A stretch of DNA of 64,000 bases from Paralteromonas sediminis. Lineage in GTDB: Bacteria; Pseudomonadota; Gammaproteobacteria; Enterobacterales; Alteromonadaceae. The notes below the pieces were generated by a model, which saw nothing but the letters and a program-made list of their open reading frames with translations, was not told where the DNA came from and did no database searches. A program made the translations under genes and the position numbers. The stretch spans positions 336,847 through 400,846 of the forward strand of contig NZ_RPOK01000001.1 in NCBI RefSeq assembly GCF_003820355.1, read 5' to 3'. Shown piece by piece: positions 8,677-17,772 of the stretch (positions within the stretch are counted from its first letter, which is position 1; the number at the start of each line of letters is the position of its first letter).

Positions 8677-9747
8677 TTAGTCAGAAAATTCAGCTCTATG
8701 TATTAAGGATTTAAGCGCATATAAAGACTCCTGCTCTTGGGCTGTTTTGCCTTGTGCTTCTTTGATTCGACTGTATGTCCATTCGCGATTTGCTCTTCCG
8801 CCAGCTAAATATATCAAGTACGCTATTTCATAATTCTTATTGACGACTGCTAAGTCAAGCGGTGTCGAACCATTGTTTCTGTGAAAATTGATTTGTTCTT
8901 GTAGCCATAGGGTATTTGCTTCAAGGGTCAACAGCTTTCGAATAAATTCAAAGTGACGCTTTTCCAACGCCATATGTAAACAGCCATAACCTTTGTCATC
9001 AAATGCGGTCGAAAGCACAAGTGGCTTAAATTCTTGAAATAGTTTGATATCGCCTCGATAACAAGCCCCATTGAGTATTTGTGAGTTGTGAAGTTCGGCC
9101 CCAGCTTCAATTAATAACTGGGTACTCGCAAGCGGTTCGCCAATACTAGAAAACAAGGTTAGATCAATAGGATTAGCGTGAATAAATCGGCCGACAGTAG
9201 TGCCCGCCTCGCGATTTACTTCAGCGCCATGATCAATCAGTGCTCTGAGTGACAATAAATCCGCCTTCATTGCTGCAACGTGAATTAACGGTAAATTACT
9301 ATTTTCAATATAAAACGCATTTGGATCTGCACCGTCATTAAGCGCTTTACGTATCTCAAAATCGTTTTCTATGGGGCCTTTGGCCAATGACATTCGCAGG
9401 TTATGCAATGGTGGATTTTCTAGTATTACAAATTGACGCGTAACACTTTTATAAACAGAGTCAAAGAACCCTGAATAGTTGGCTAACAGTAAATGCCCAG
9501 AGGTATTTAAAAGTAATGCCCATAAAAGCCACGGTTTTCTTGTTTTAATTACAAAAGTGCCTAGTGCACTCAATAACCATAAGGGTATTGATAAAAATAA
9601 GAATAGTAGGAGAAAGATAAAGCCAAGGGCTGTAGCCTTATCTCCAGAACTCTGAGTGGCGACAATCCAAACGATTAACAGAATTATCCATACACACAAG
9701 GAAGCCAATGAACCTACCTTGGCTAGTTTGTTCACCTTTGTATTCAA
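8677..9747 (-). CDS. Membrane protein with C-terminal ankyrin repeats
   Basis: The 356-residue product begins with three hydrophobic helices (about 12-31, 40-66 and 72-92). From about residue 120 onward ankyrin-type repeats follow, for example LPLIHVAAMKADLLSLRALI with DHGAEVN, GCLHMALEKRHFEFIRKLL and TPLDLAVVNKNYEIAYLIYL. Ankyrin repeats mediate protein-protein contacts, so it may be a membrane scaffold or immunity-like protein; the sequence does not decide. It is the last gene of the AT-rich accessory stretch before ppx. Confidence 0.8.
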   Translation of the reverse strand: MNTKVNKLAKVGSLASLCVWIILLIVWIVATQSSGDKATALGFIFLLLFLFLSIPLWLLSALGTFVIKTRKPWLLWALLLNTSGHLLLANYSGFFDSVYKSVTRQFVILENPPLHNLRMSLAKGPIENDFEIRKALNDGADPNAFYIENSNLPLIHVAAMKADLLSLRALIDHGAEVNREAGTTVGRFIHANPIDLTLFSSIGEPLASTQLLIEAGAELHNSQILNGACYRGDIKLFQEFKPLVLSTAFDDKGYGCLHMALEKRHFEFIRKLLTLEANTLWLQEQINFHRNNGSTPLDLAVVNKNYEIAYLIYLAGGRANREWTYSRIKEAQGKTAQEQESLYALKSLIHRAEFSD

Positions 9748-9889
9748 TTAAGCTCCGATGCGATTGACATATATTTTTGAATTATTCAGAAGACTAGTGC
9801 TATAAAAAAGACAATGCAACTTTGCAGTGGCTATTGCTTTTGCCGCTGTTTATCCAACATAATAATGTGGCATGTACCTCCGGTGTATC

Positions 9890-11422
9890 TCACCCAACGA
9901 TGACTAGTTCAATATCACACTCAGCTAAATAAGCAATTTCACATTCTAAGTCAGCATTGATAATAGGTTTGGTATTTAGCCATCCTTTAGGGAAATTCAG
10001 GGTTAGCGTATTGTGTTCTGCGGTAATGCTGATCTCCGGGACAAAGTTATCTTGGCGTTTGATATTCAATAAAACCGATAACCGCAATAGGCACAATAAC
10101 TTAATTACGTCCTGACGGTCATACTGTTCGAACTCTGGTAACTCAGTCAGGCGGATGCGCTTTCTGTGGAATCTGACCAAGGTGGCTAGTAAATCCTGTT
10201 GTTCCTGGTTAAATCCAGGCATGTCTATATTTTGCAGTACGTAAGCGGAGTGCCGCTGTACGCCTCGGGAGTTAATTTGCAGACCAATTTCATGCAGCAT
10301 GGCTGCCCATCCCAGCATATTTTTCAGGCGTTTATTATTAATTGCCCAGGGCTTGGCTACTGCGGAAATGAGTGCCATACACGTGGTCAAAACAAGCTGT
10401 GCCTGGTGTGTATCAATGTCGTAACGGGTTACTAGGCTGCCTGCAGTCCGCTCTCTGATATCACTTTCTGCAAGGGCTTCTTCCATGTCATAGAGCACAC
10501 CTTCTCTTAATGCGGCAGGAGAAAACTGCATCTGTTCTATTCGCAGAGCCTTAAAAATGGCGATTAACACCGCTAAACCTGCACAAAAAACAGGGCGCCT
10601 GTCTTCACTGATTTGCTCAAACGGCAGGCTGTTTACATGGCCTGCAGCAATGCATTTTTCTTTTAACTTTTTTAATTGTTTTAGTGTTATTTGCTGCTCG
10701 TTCGAACTGTCTTCGGTACGACAAAGCTCAAACAGTGTTTTTATTGTGCCTGATGTGCCAACCACCGATTTCCAGCCTAACTGGGTATATTTGTCCTCTA
10801 TAATTTCCAGTTCCTGACGGGCGGTGGTTATGGCTTTGTCAAAGTACTTTGCTTTAATCTCGCCCTGGGGAAAGAAGCGTTTGTTATAGCTCACGCAGCC
10901 CATTTGTAGGCTACGGCAAAGTAACGGAGTAAAACCTGAACCAATGATAAATTCCGTGGAGCCTCCACCGATATCAACCACCAGTTGTTGTCCCGTGGCA
11001 TGGTGGGTATGCGCCACACCGGAATAGATAAGCCGGGCCTCTTCTACGCCAGAAATAATTTCAATGGGATAGGGCAAAATGGCCTTTGCCGCTTTTATAA
11101 AACGGTTGGCATTTTTGGCTCGTCGTAATGTATGTGTAGCAACAATACGCACAGAATCTGGCTCGAATCCTTTCAGGCTCTCTGCGATAACTTCAAGTGT
11201 TGCAAGACCACGCTGCATTGCCTCATCAGTCAGATTTTCATTGCCGTCCAGACCGTCAGCTAATCTGACTTTTTGTTTCACTCGATGCAGAAGTTGAACA
11301 GAATCTGCCACAATGCGGGCAACCACTAAATGGAAGCTGTTCGAGCCTAAATCGAGTGCAGCAACTTTCATTGCCTCTCGTGTATTTGCTGTTGCGAGTG
11401 TTGTGGAGGGATCTGGCGTCAA
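9890..11422 (-). CDS. ppx: Exopolyphosphatase (Ppx/GppA family)
   Basis: Ppx removes terminal phosphates from inorganic polyphosphate. The actin-like ATPase motifs are clear: 'DLGSNSFHLVVARI' near the N-terminus and VDIGGGSTEFIIG near residue 145. The C-terminal half has the helical HD-like region (MLHEIGLQI, then 'RHSAYVLQNIDMPGFNQEQQ'), which fits full-length Ppx rather than short GppA-like forms. It follows ppk with a 3-nt gap. The listed TTG start has a GGAAGAG site upstream; an ATG at 11371 with GAGAGG upstream would give MKVAALDLGSNSF and is a credible alternative. The ppk-ppx order mirrors E. coli, and both genes should follow the Pho box upstream of ppk. Confidence 0.95.
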   Translation of the reverse strand: MTPDPSTTLATANTREAMKVAALDLGSNSFHLVVARIVADSVQLLHRVKQKVRLADGLDGNENLTDEAMQRGLATLEVIAESLKGFEPDSVRIVATHTLRRAKNANRFIKAAKAILPYPIEIISGVEEARLIYSGVAHTHHATGQQLVVDIGGGSTEFIIGSGFTPLLCRSLQMGCVSYNKRFFPQGEIKAKYFDKAITTARQELEIIEDKYTQLGWKSVVGTSGTIKTLFELCRTEDSSNEQQITLKQLKKLKEKCIAAGHVNSLPFEQISEDRRPVFCAGLAVLIAIFKALRIEQMQFSPAALREGVLYDMEEALAESDIRERTAGSLVTRYDIDTHQAQLVLTTCMALISAVAKPWAINNKRLKNMLGWAAMLHEIGLQINSRGVQRHSAYVLQNIDMPGFNQEQQDLLATLVRFHRKRIRLTELPEFEQYDRQDVIKLLCLLRLSVLLNIKRQDNFVPEISITAEHNTLTLNFPKGWLNTKPIINADLECEIAYLAECDIELVIVG

Positions 11423-11425
11423 ATT

Positions 11426-13492
11426 TTACTCTTCCAAACGTTTTAAATAATCGTATATTTCATATTGTGAGCGAAGTTTCTTGCGATTCCCGCGCTTTAC
11501 ATATTTATTACTCTGCTCGGCGTCTATTACTCGGGCTTTGGTGGTGTCTTGAAACTGAATGTCTATAATGTCAACGATCCGCTGCTGCAGCTCTCTATCA
11601 TACACTGGACATCCAACTTCTATGCGGTTATCCATGTTTCGCGTCATCCAATCGGCGGAAGAAATGAGTACCTTTCTGTCGCCACCCCCCTCAAATATCA
11701 TCACGCGGGGGTGCTCTAAAAAGCGGTCAACAATAGATATGATACTGATATTTTCGCTGAGGCCAGGTATTCCTGGGATCAGAGAACACATGCCTCTGAC
11801 AATCGCGCGAATTTTGACGCCCGCTTGGCTGGCCCGATATAAATCGTCAATGAGTTCCTTGTCAACGAGGTTATTGATTTTGAACGTGATACGCGCTGGG
11901 TGACCTTCTTTCAGGTATTGAATTTCCTGACGAATCAGAGACTGGATTTTAGTGCGAGCATTAAAAGGCGAAATTTGTAAATGCTGAAACTTGTATCTGC
12001 GATATGGATACTGGATCAGATCAAACACGCTGACTGCTTCGTTGGCAATTTCCTGATTGCGTGTAAACAAACTAAAATCGGTATAGATTTTGGCGGTTTT
12101 CTCGTTAAAGTTACCGGTGCCAAGGTGCGCATATTGCACTATCTCACCTTTTTCTTCACGACTGACAATACACAGTTTACTGTGGATTTTAAGCGTGGGT
12201 ACGCCAAGAACCACCCGGATACCCGCTTCAGTCATATGTTTAGACCACTCAATGTTGGCCTCTTCATCAAAGCGCGCTCGTAGCTCTACGACTACAGTGA
12301 CTTTTTTGCCGTTGTTAACCGCATCGATTAACGAGTTGATGATCCGCGAGTTAGAGGCCACCCGATAGATGTTAATGCGTATAGCCTTTACTGCAGGGTC
12401 AAAGGCAGCTTGACGCAAAAACTCAGTAAAGTGCAAAAAGCGGTGATACGGATAATACAGTAAGATATCTTTTTTGGTGATAGCGTCGAACGCGGTATCG
12501 AACGCTGAGAATGCTGACGTACTGATTGCCGGTAATGGCGAATGTTCCAGATAACTTCTTCCAACATTGGGAAAACCAATGAAGTCTTTGAAGTTACGAT
12601 AGTGCCCCGCTGAATTGACCGTATCGAGTTTATCAATATCTAAACGCTTTCTGAGTTCTTTCACCATATCTGCGGGCATGTCCTCATCGTGAATAACACG
12701 CACGGGCTCTGCAATTAGGCGTTGCTTCATGCTCTCAGACATTTTTTCTACATAGCTTTCATCAATTTCATCGTTGATTGAGTACTCAGAGTCACGTGTA
12801 ACTTTAAAGGAGTACGCTTCTATGGCATCGAATTTCAGGAAGCCACGAAATATTTTTTCAAGGCACAATTCAATAATTTCATCGAGCAGGATGAGGTTCT
12901 TTTTCTTGCGACTTTTTTCTGGAGGGATAAGTACAAATCGCGACATTTCAGAGGTCGGCACCTCTAAAACCGCGTATTTCGTTGATTTTTCTTCTCGCCT
13001 TAAGGCCACGTACATATGCACAGCGCTGCCGTTTAAGCGGCTGGCTAAGTCGGTTTTTTTATCGACAATAATGGGGGCAATATGCCGCAGTACTTTACTT
13101 TCAAAAAAGTCACTGCACCATTCACGCTGATAGGCTGTGAGATCTTTTACCCTGCAAATGAAGATGTTGTAGCGCTCTAATTCCCTGACTACCTCACGGT
13201 GTATGGCATCAAATTTTTTAGCTAAAACCTCTACCTTGTCCTGAATTTGTTCCATTAGCTGGATGTTTTGTTCCGCCAACTCAAGATTATCGTCATTTTG
13301 TGCAATGGTAATCTGGCGCTTAACATCTGCGGCGCGTACCCGAAAAAATTCGTCCAAATTGTTCGAATAGATGCCTAAGAACCTAAGTCTCTCGACAGCT
13401 GGGTTGTTTTTATCTGCCGCTTCCTGAAGTACGCGTTCATTGAAGGAGAGCCAGCTGAGTTCTTTAGGGTAATAAAGTTGTTGTGAATCCAT
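11426..13492 (-). CDS. ppk1: Polyphosphate kinase 1
   Basis: Ppk1 reversibly makes polyphosphate from ATP. The 688-residue length is the family norm. The N-terminal domain opens with 'YYPKELSWLSFNERVLQEA', the usual Ppk1 beginning. The catalytic histidine region is present (KIHSKLCIVSREE, then 'YAHLGTGNFNEKTAKIYTDF'), as is the phosphate-binding DNRIEVG segment near the C-terminus. It is the first gene of the ppk-ppx operon and has a Pho box 48-65 nt upstream of its start. Confidence 0.97.
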   Translation of the reverse strand: MDSQQLYYPKELSWLSFNERVLQEAADKNNPAVERLRFLGIYSNNLDEFFRVRAADVKRQITIAQNDDNLELAEQNIQLMEQIQDKVEVLAKKFDAIHREVVRELERYNIFICRVKDLTAYQREWCSDFFESKVLRHIAPIIVDKKTDLASRLNGSAVHMYVALRREEKSTKYAVLEVPTSEMSRFVLIPPEKSRKKKNLILLDEIIELCLEKIFRGFLKFDAIEAYSFKVTRDSEYSINDEIDESYVEKMSESMKQRLIAEPVRVIHDEDMPADMVKELRKRLDIDKLDTVNSAGHYRNFKDFIGFPNVGRSYLEHSPLPAISTSAFSAFDTAFDAITKKDILLYYPYHRFLHFTEFLRQAAFDPAVKAIRINIYRVASNSRIINSLIDAVNNGKKVTVVVELRARFDEEANIEWSKHMTEAGIRVVLGVPTLKIHSKLCIVSREEKGEIVQYAHLGTGNFNEKTAKIYTDFSLFTRNQEIANEAVSVFDLIQYPYRRYKFQHLQISPFNARTKIQSLIRQEIQYLKEGHPARITFKINNLVDKELIDDLYRASQAGVKIRAIVRGMCSLIPGIPGLSENISIISIVDRFLEHPRVMIFEGGGDRKVLISSADWMTRNMDNRIEVGCPVYDRELQQRIVDIIDIQFQDTTKARVIDAEQSNKYVKRGNRKKLRSQYEIYDYLKRLEE

Positions 13493-13539
13493 TTAGCCAA
13501 ACATCGCTTACAAAAATTTACTCAATATGCCATGTCTCA

Positions 13540-13557
13540 GTGACAGCACAGTGACAG
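13540..13557 (-). promoter_or_regulatory. Pho box upstream of ppk
   Basis: Read on the minus strand this is CTGTCACTGTGCTGTCAC: two identical CTGTCAC heptamers separated by 4 nt, the arrangement of the PhoB binding site. It ends 48 nt upstream of the ppk start codon. Phosphate-starvation control of ppk-ppx by PhoB is a strong inference. Confidence 0.8.
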
Positions 13558-13572
13558 GCACCCAAACCTTCG

Positions 13573-14082
13573 TTAAGAATACGTCGAAATGTCAACGACC
13601 AGGTCATTCGCCACACTTTCAAGCGCTTCTGCAATGGTATCTTTGTCAAAACCTACGGGTACATCAATGACAATATTGGCCTTAAACATCAGACTGCCCC
13701 AATTAGGCGCACTTTCGCAGCAGGAGTCCATGCTCACAATACTCAGATTGAACTGATGCAGAATGGCTGTGATTTCCTGAACAATCCCTGGCTTATCATT
13801 GCCCATCACATTGATAACCAAAGAATCAGAGGGCGCCTGATTTTCCAAATCACCGGCTACTACAGACTGCACACTTATACCTTCAAGCGCATCCAGACTC
13901 TTAATTAACGTGTCATGTTTCTCTTGAGGTATGTGAACTTCGACAAAGCCAGCAAACTGGCCAGCCATCAGTGCAAAATTACTCGCCAGCCAGTTCCCAC
14001 CCTGAGCATAAATATGTTTTGCCAGTGAATCCACCAAGCCTGCTTTGTCTTTTCCAACCATGGTAATGACGATAGGTTTCAT
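13573..14082 (-). CDS. GcvR-like protein with two ACT domains
   Basis: The 169-residue protein has two ACT domains in tandem: residues about 1-75 (IVITMVGKDKAGLVDSLAKH) and about 90-165 (VINVMGNDKPGIVQEITAIL). This is the layout of GcvR, which binds glycine and restrains the GcvA activator of the glycine-cleavage operon, and of its relatives. The ATG at 14082 is chosen because GGAG lies at the right distance; a GTG two codons upstream does not fit as well. No gcv genes are nearby, so the specific role is uncertain. It is divergent from pstC. Confidence 0.8.
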   Translation of the reverse strand: MKPIVITMVGKDKAGLVDSLAKHIYAQGGNWLASNFALMAGQFAGFVEVHIPQEKHDTLIKSLDALEGISVQSVVAGDLENQAPSDSLVINVMGNDKPGIVQEITAILHQFNLSIVSMDSCCESAPNWGSLMFKANIVIDVPVGFDKDTIAEALESVANDLVVDISTYS

Positions 14083-14154
14083 TCTCACTCCATTTCAAGT
14101 TGTAAATTGCTTGACCTTAAAATATCACAACTTACACTGCTCAACAGGATTTAA

Positions 14155-14175
14155 ATGCAGCCATTCAATAAATGA
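14155..14175 (+). CDS. Six-codon leader ORF overlapping the pstC start
   Basis: An ATG at 14155, with AGGA five bases upstream, opens a 6-codon frame (MQPFNK) whose TGA stop overlaps the pstC start in an ATGA junction. pstC itself has no visible ribosome site. The arrangement suggests translational coupling in which ribosomes enter at the leader and re-initiate at pstC. Too short to judge by composition; direct evidence is the position of the start, the ribosome site and the overlap. Confidence 0.45.
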   Translation: MQPFNK

Positions 14176-16229
14176 CAGCGCTCTCGCAGCAATACGACCA
14201 AAGAATGCGTAAAGACACCCGAATCCGGCGTTTGGTGACCCTATTTGGCGGTGGTATTTTAGTGTTGTTACTGGTGATTGTGTGGCACCTTGTTTCACAG
14301 ACTGCGCCCCTCTTTATTTCACCCAGTTTTGAAAAAGCCCAAACCTTTGATTTTCCGGACCGCATTGTCTTAAGTGTTGGTGATATTCTAGAAGATGGTT
14401 TGTTGGTCCAGCAAGCGTCCCCGTGCGGGATAGAAACTGCACAGGTTTCTGAGCAGAATAAGGTGGTAGATAGGATTCTGAAACCCTGTACGCATTCACT
14501 GTCCATTAGAGAAGAGAGGGACCAACGTTGGCTGTTTGATATTTCAGCCAATGGGCAGGTGAGAATTCAGGGGATAGACGGCGACAACGCTACCTATGCA
14601 TTTGCGTTGCCTGAGACCGACTGGCAGCAGCGCCTGGAGACAGACTATGCGATTTCCTTACCGCATATTGCTATTCGTGTAACGACGGCAAGTCAGCACC
14701 TTATTTTTTGGGTTGATACACGTCGGCTCACTGACATTCACAAAGACGAATACCCTGCAAGCGACGCTGTAGTCTTGTTACCGGGACAGCAAAAGGTTGT
14801 AACATTTCAAGGTCGAAAAATAGCGCTGACAGAGAGAGGCAGAGAAAGCCGCCAAACCTATCAACATGACTATCCCATTAATTGGATAGGCAGGATAGAA
14901 AACAGCCGTAGTTTGTATGTCTCAGATCGCAGCGGAAAAGTAGAGCGATGGGTAGTGGTAAATAAAAGCGGCCGCTTTGAGTATGTAAAAACCTACAGCT
15001 TATTTTTAGAAGACAATGAGCAGCCATTAACGGTTCAAGCTCACGCTAACACGAATGCGGGCTTTGTTTTAACCGACATGGGACGATTGATACTGTTCAA
15101 CCGGGTGTCTGGTGAGTTGCTTGACATCATTCAACTGGTTGATATTCCCATCAGCTGGAGTTGGTATGGTAATCGCCTGTATTTGGTCTATCCCGGTAAA
15201 GTTGATGTATGGACTATTAACAATTTAGCCGGGGTAAATACACCAACGTCGCTCTTTGTACCCCAATGGTACGAGGGCTATCTCGGACCTGAGCATGTCT
15301 ATCAAACGTCCAGTGGCCGAGATTTTAATGAGGCCAAATATGCACTCATTCCGCTTCTCATGGGGAGTTTGAAAGCCGCACTAGCCGCTTTGGTTGTGGC
15401 CATACCTGTGAGTATTGGTGCGGCCATTTACACAGGTTTTTTCACAACGCGAAGGTGGCGCAAAAGTATAAAGCCAGCCATTGAAATGCTCGAAGCTGTG
15501 CCTTCGGTAGTGATTGGATTCATTGCTGCAGTCGCGTTAGCACCGGTCGCAGACAAACTGTTAACGTCGCTACTGTTGTTTATCGTGACTCTGCCTTTGC
15601 TACTTTTTGTTGTCGCGCTATTTCAGCATCGCATTGCTGTGAAAATGCCAACCCGTTTGCGCTTTGGGGCTGATATTGCTGCGATAACTCTTTGCACACT
15701 AGTGTGGGCGGGATTAAGCCTGTATGTCGCTGATAGCGTTATGCCCATCGAGATTTTTTCTGGTTCATCAAAGACAACACTTATCGTTGCTATTGCACTT
15801 GGGCTGGCCATTAGCTCAACGATATACACGCTCGCTGAAGACGCTATAGAATCTGTGCCAAGCGGATTAAAAAATGCATCTTTTGCTCTGGGCGCGACGC
15901 GTTTACAGACGCTCAGGAACATTGTGTTGCGCGTGGCTATGCCAGGGCTCATTGCAGCTGTTATGTTGGGGTTTGGGCGTGCGTTTGGAGAAACGATGAT
16001 AGTGCTAATGGTAACAGGCAATACGCCTATTCCCAGTTGGGACCTCTTTGAAAGCCTCAGAGCGTTAACCGCGAACATTGCTATTGAATTGCCAGAAGCA
16101 GACACAGGCGGGGCCTTGTATTCAGTGTTGTTTTTCACGGCATTAACGTTGTTTATTTTTACCTTTATTGTTAACACGGTTGCAGAGTGGCTGCGGTATG
16201 GCATGCGCGAGAAAGTGAAATATGATTAG
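14172..16229 (+). CDS. pstC: Phosphate ABC transporter permease PstC (long form)
   Basis: PstC is one of two inner-membrane channel subunits of the high-affinity phosphate importer. At 685 residues it is about twice the E. coli length. One N-terminal membrane helix (about 20-42) is followed by a ~350-residue beta-rich periplasmic insert, then the permease core from about residue 390 with the EAA loop ('ALGATRLQTLRNIVLRVAMP') typical of ABC permeases. Long PstC forms are known in Vibrio/Alteromonas-type bacteria. pstA overlaps its end by 8 nt. The start is coupled to a 6-codon leader. No pstS precedes it. Confidence 0.93.
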   Translation: MTALSQQYDQRMRKDTRIRRLVTLFGGGILVLLLVIVWHLVSQTAPLFISPSFEKAQTFDFPDRIVLSVGDILEDGLLVQQASPCGIETAQVSEQNKVVDRILKPCTHSLSIREERDQRWLFDISANGQVRIQGIDGDNATYAFALPETDWQQRLETDYAISLPHIAIRVTTASQHLIFWVDTRRLTDIHKDEYPASDAVVLLPGQQKVVTFQGRKIALTERGRESRQTYQHDYPINWIGRIENSRSLYVSDRSGKVERWVVVNKSGRFEYVKTYSLFLEDNEQPLTVQAHANTNAGFVLTDMGRLILFNRVSGELLDIIQLVDIPISWSWYGNRLYLVYPGKVDVWTINNLAGVNTPTSLFVPQWYEGYLGPEHVYQTSSGRDFNEAKYALIPLLMGSLKAALAALVVAIPVSIGAAIYTGFFTTRRWRKSIKPAIEMLEAVPSVVIGFIAAVALAPVADKLLTSLLLFIVTLPLLLFVVALFQHRIAVKMPTRLRFGADIAAITLCTLVWAGLSLYVADSVMPIEIFSGSSKTTLIVAIALGLAISSTIYTLAEDAIESVPSGLKNASFALGATRLQTLRNIVLRVAMPGLIAAVMLGFGRAFGETMIVLMVTGNTPIPSWDLFESLRALTANIAIELPEADTGGALYSVLFFTALTLFIFTFIVNTVAEWLRYGMREKVKYD

Positions 16230-17766
16230 GCCGATATCACCACAGCAGCGACAGTCTTTAGTCATCAATGCCTGCGCATTTGCCACCGCGACTTTATTGC
16301 TGGCCTTGGTCGCTCTGGTGGGTTATATGACCTGGAGAGGTAGCGCCTTTATCTGGCCAGATCCCATCTATCTTGTGCAGTACAATGAGCCAGACGGGGA
16401 AGTCAAACAAGCCTACGCACAGTGGCATAAGGGCGCTGCAGACAACAGTACAGTTCGGCTGAGCGTATCAACCAGTAGCCGGCCCTATCAAACACAATCA
16501 ATACTGGATGCGTCTCAGTTTTTGTTTTCCGAGGAAGTGGAACAAGCTGCACAGATCGAACTTGTCGACGGGCGGACTATTCTGGCTGTACCTGCCGCGG
16601 TAAGCGATGTGAATAATGCGCAGTTACCCCTCTCTGAGTTATCTGTTCAGACACGGTCAGAAGACATCATTGATAGGCGAATAGCGTACATTCGGCGCGT
16701 AGAGCTGGCCCGTTTGCATGAGAATATTGCCATTTATAACCGGCGAGAGGTCGAGGCAGAAGCGCCAGGTAGACTACAGCTTGAAAAAGCCTACGCCGCT
16801 TTACAAGAAGAGTTACGACTACTAGAGAAGAAGCAACAAGCCTACACGTTAACCGTACGTTTTTACGATGGTGAGACTTTTAGCATTCAGCTGGCTGATA
16901 TTGCGCGCATTACTTATCCATCAACTATGTCTTTACCCGATAAGGCAAAAGCGGCTGCTATTTCTCTGTGGTATTTCCTGACAGATTCTCCTAAGCAAGC
17001 GAATACTGCAGGTGGTGTGTTCCCAGCGCTATTTGGTACCGTGGTTATGGTGTTCCTGATGACGATTATCGTAGCGCCGTTTGGTGTGCTTGCTGCCGTG
17101 TATTTACATGAATATGCCCCAAAAAATCCGTTTACGGCAATGCTTAGAATTTGCGTCAGCAATATGGCCGCTGTGCCTTCTATTGTCTATGGTGTTTTTG
17201 GCCTAGGGTTCATGGTTTATACCCTTGGCGGTCAGATAGATAGTCTGTTTTTTGCTGACACTTTGCCCAATCCTACCATGGGGGCGCCGGGGCTGTTTTG
17301 GGCCGCGGCAACAATGGCACTGCTGACTTTGCCTGTGGTTATAGTGGCGACTGAAGAAGGGCTGAGCAGGGTGCCAAACAGTTTGCGCATGGGAAGCTAT
17401 GCATTAGGTGCAACTAAGTTCGAAACTGTATGGCGCACCGTACTGCCCATTGCCAGTCCGAGCATGATGACAGGATTAATTCTGGCGATCGCACGTGCTG
17501 CCGGAGAAGTTGCCCCGCTTATGTTAGTTGGGGCGGTGCGGTTTGCGCCAGATTTACCCATTGATGGCACCTTTCCCTATTTTCATCTTGACCGTCAGTT
17601 TATGCACCTAGGCGTGTTAATCTATGACGGTGCGTTTAACAGTCAGCCTGATACCAAAGGCGCTGCAATGATGTTTGCTGCTTGTAGCTTATTGCTACTG
17701 GTTGTTTTAATTTTAAATATTGTTGCGGTCGTGTTGCGAACCCGTTTACGAGAGCGATATCAATAG
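16222..17766 (+). CDS. pstA: Phosphate ABC transporter permease PstA
   Basis: Second permease subunit of the Pst importer. It starts inside the end of pstC (8-nt overlap), the sign of coupled translation. At 514 residues it also carries an extra N-terminal region: a membrane helix (about 15-37), then ~200 residues with a charged helical stretch (about 150-205), before the permease core. The EAA-type loop is visible as 'ALGATKFETVWRTVLPIASP'. Together with the long PstC this suggests that the two extra domains meet in the periplasm. pstB follows after 6 nt. Confidence 0.93.
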   Translation: MIRPISPQQRQSLVINACAFATATLLLALVALVGYMTWRGSAFIWPDPIYLVQYNEPDGEVKQAYAQWHKGAADNSTVRLSVSTSSRPYQTQSILDASQFLFSEEVEQAAQIELVDGRTILAVPAAVSDVNNAQLPLSELSVQTRSEDIIDRRIAYIRRVELARLHENIAIYNRREVEAEAPGRLQLEKAYAALQEELRLLEKKQQAYTLTVRFYDGETFSIQLADIARITYPSTMSLPDKAKAAAISLWYFLTDSPKQANTAGGVFPALFGTVVMVFLMTIIVAPFGVLAAVYLHEYAPKNPFTAMLRICVSNMAAVPSIVYGVFGLGFMVYTLGGQIDSLFFADTLPNPTMGAPGLFWAAATMALLTLPVVIVATEEGLSRVPNSLRMGSYALGATKFETVWRTVLPIASPSMMTGLILAIARAAGEVAPLMLVGAVRFAPDLPIDGTFPYFHLDRQFMHLGVLIYDGAFNSQPDTKGAAMMFAACSLLLLVVLILNIVAVVLRTRLRERYQ

Positions 17767-17772
17767 AACGTT

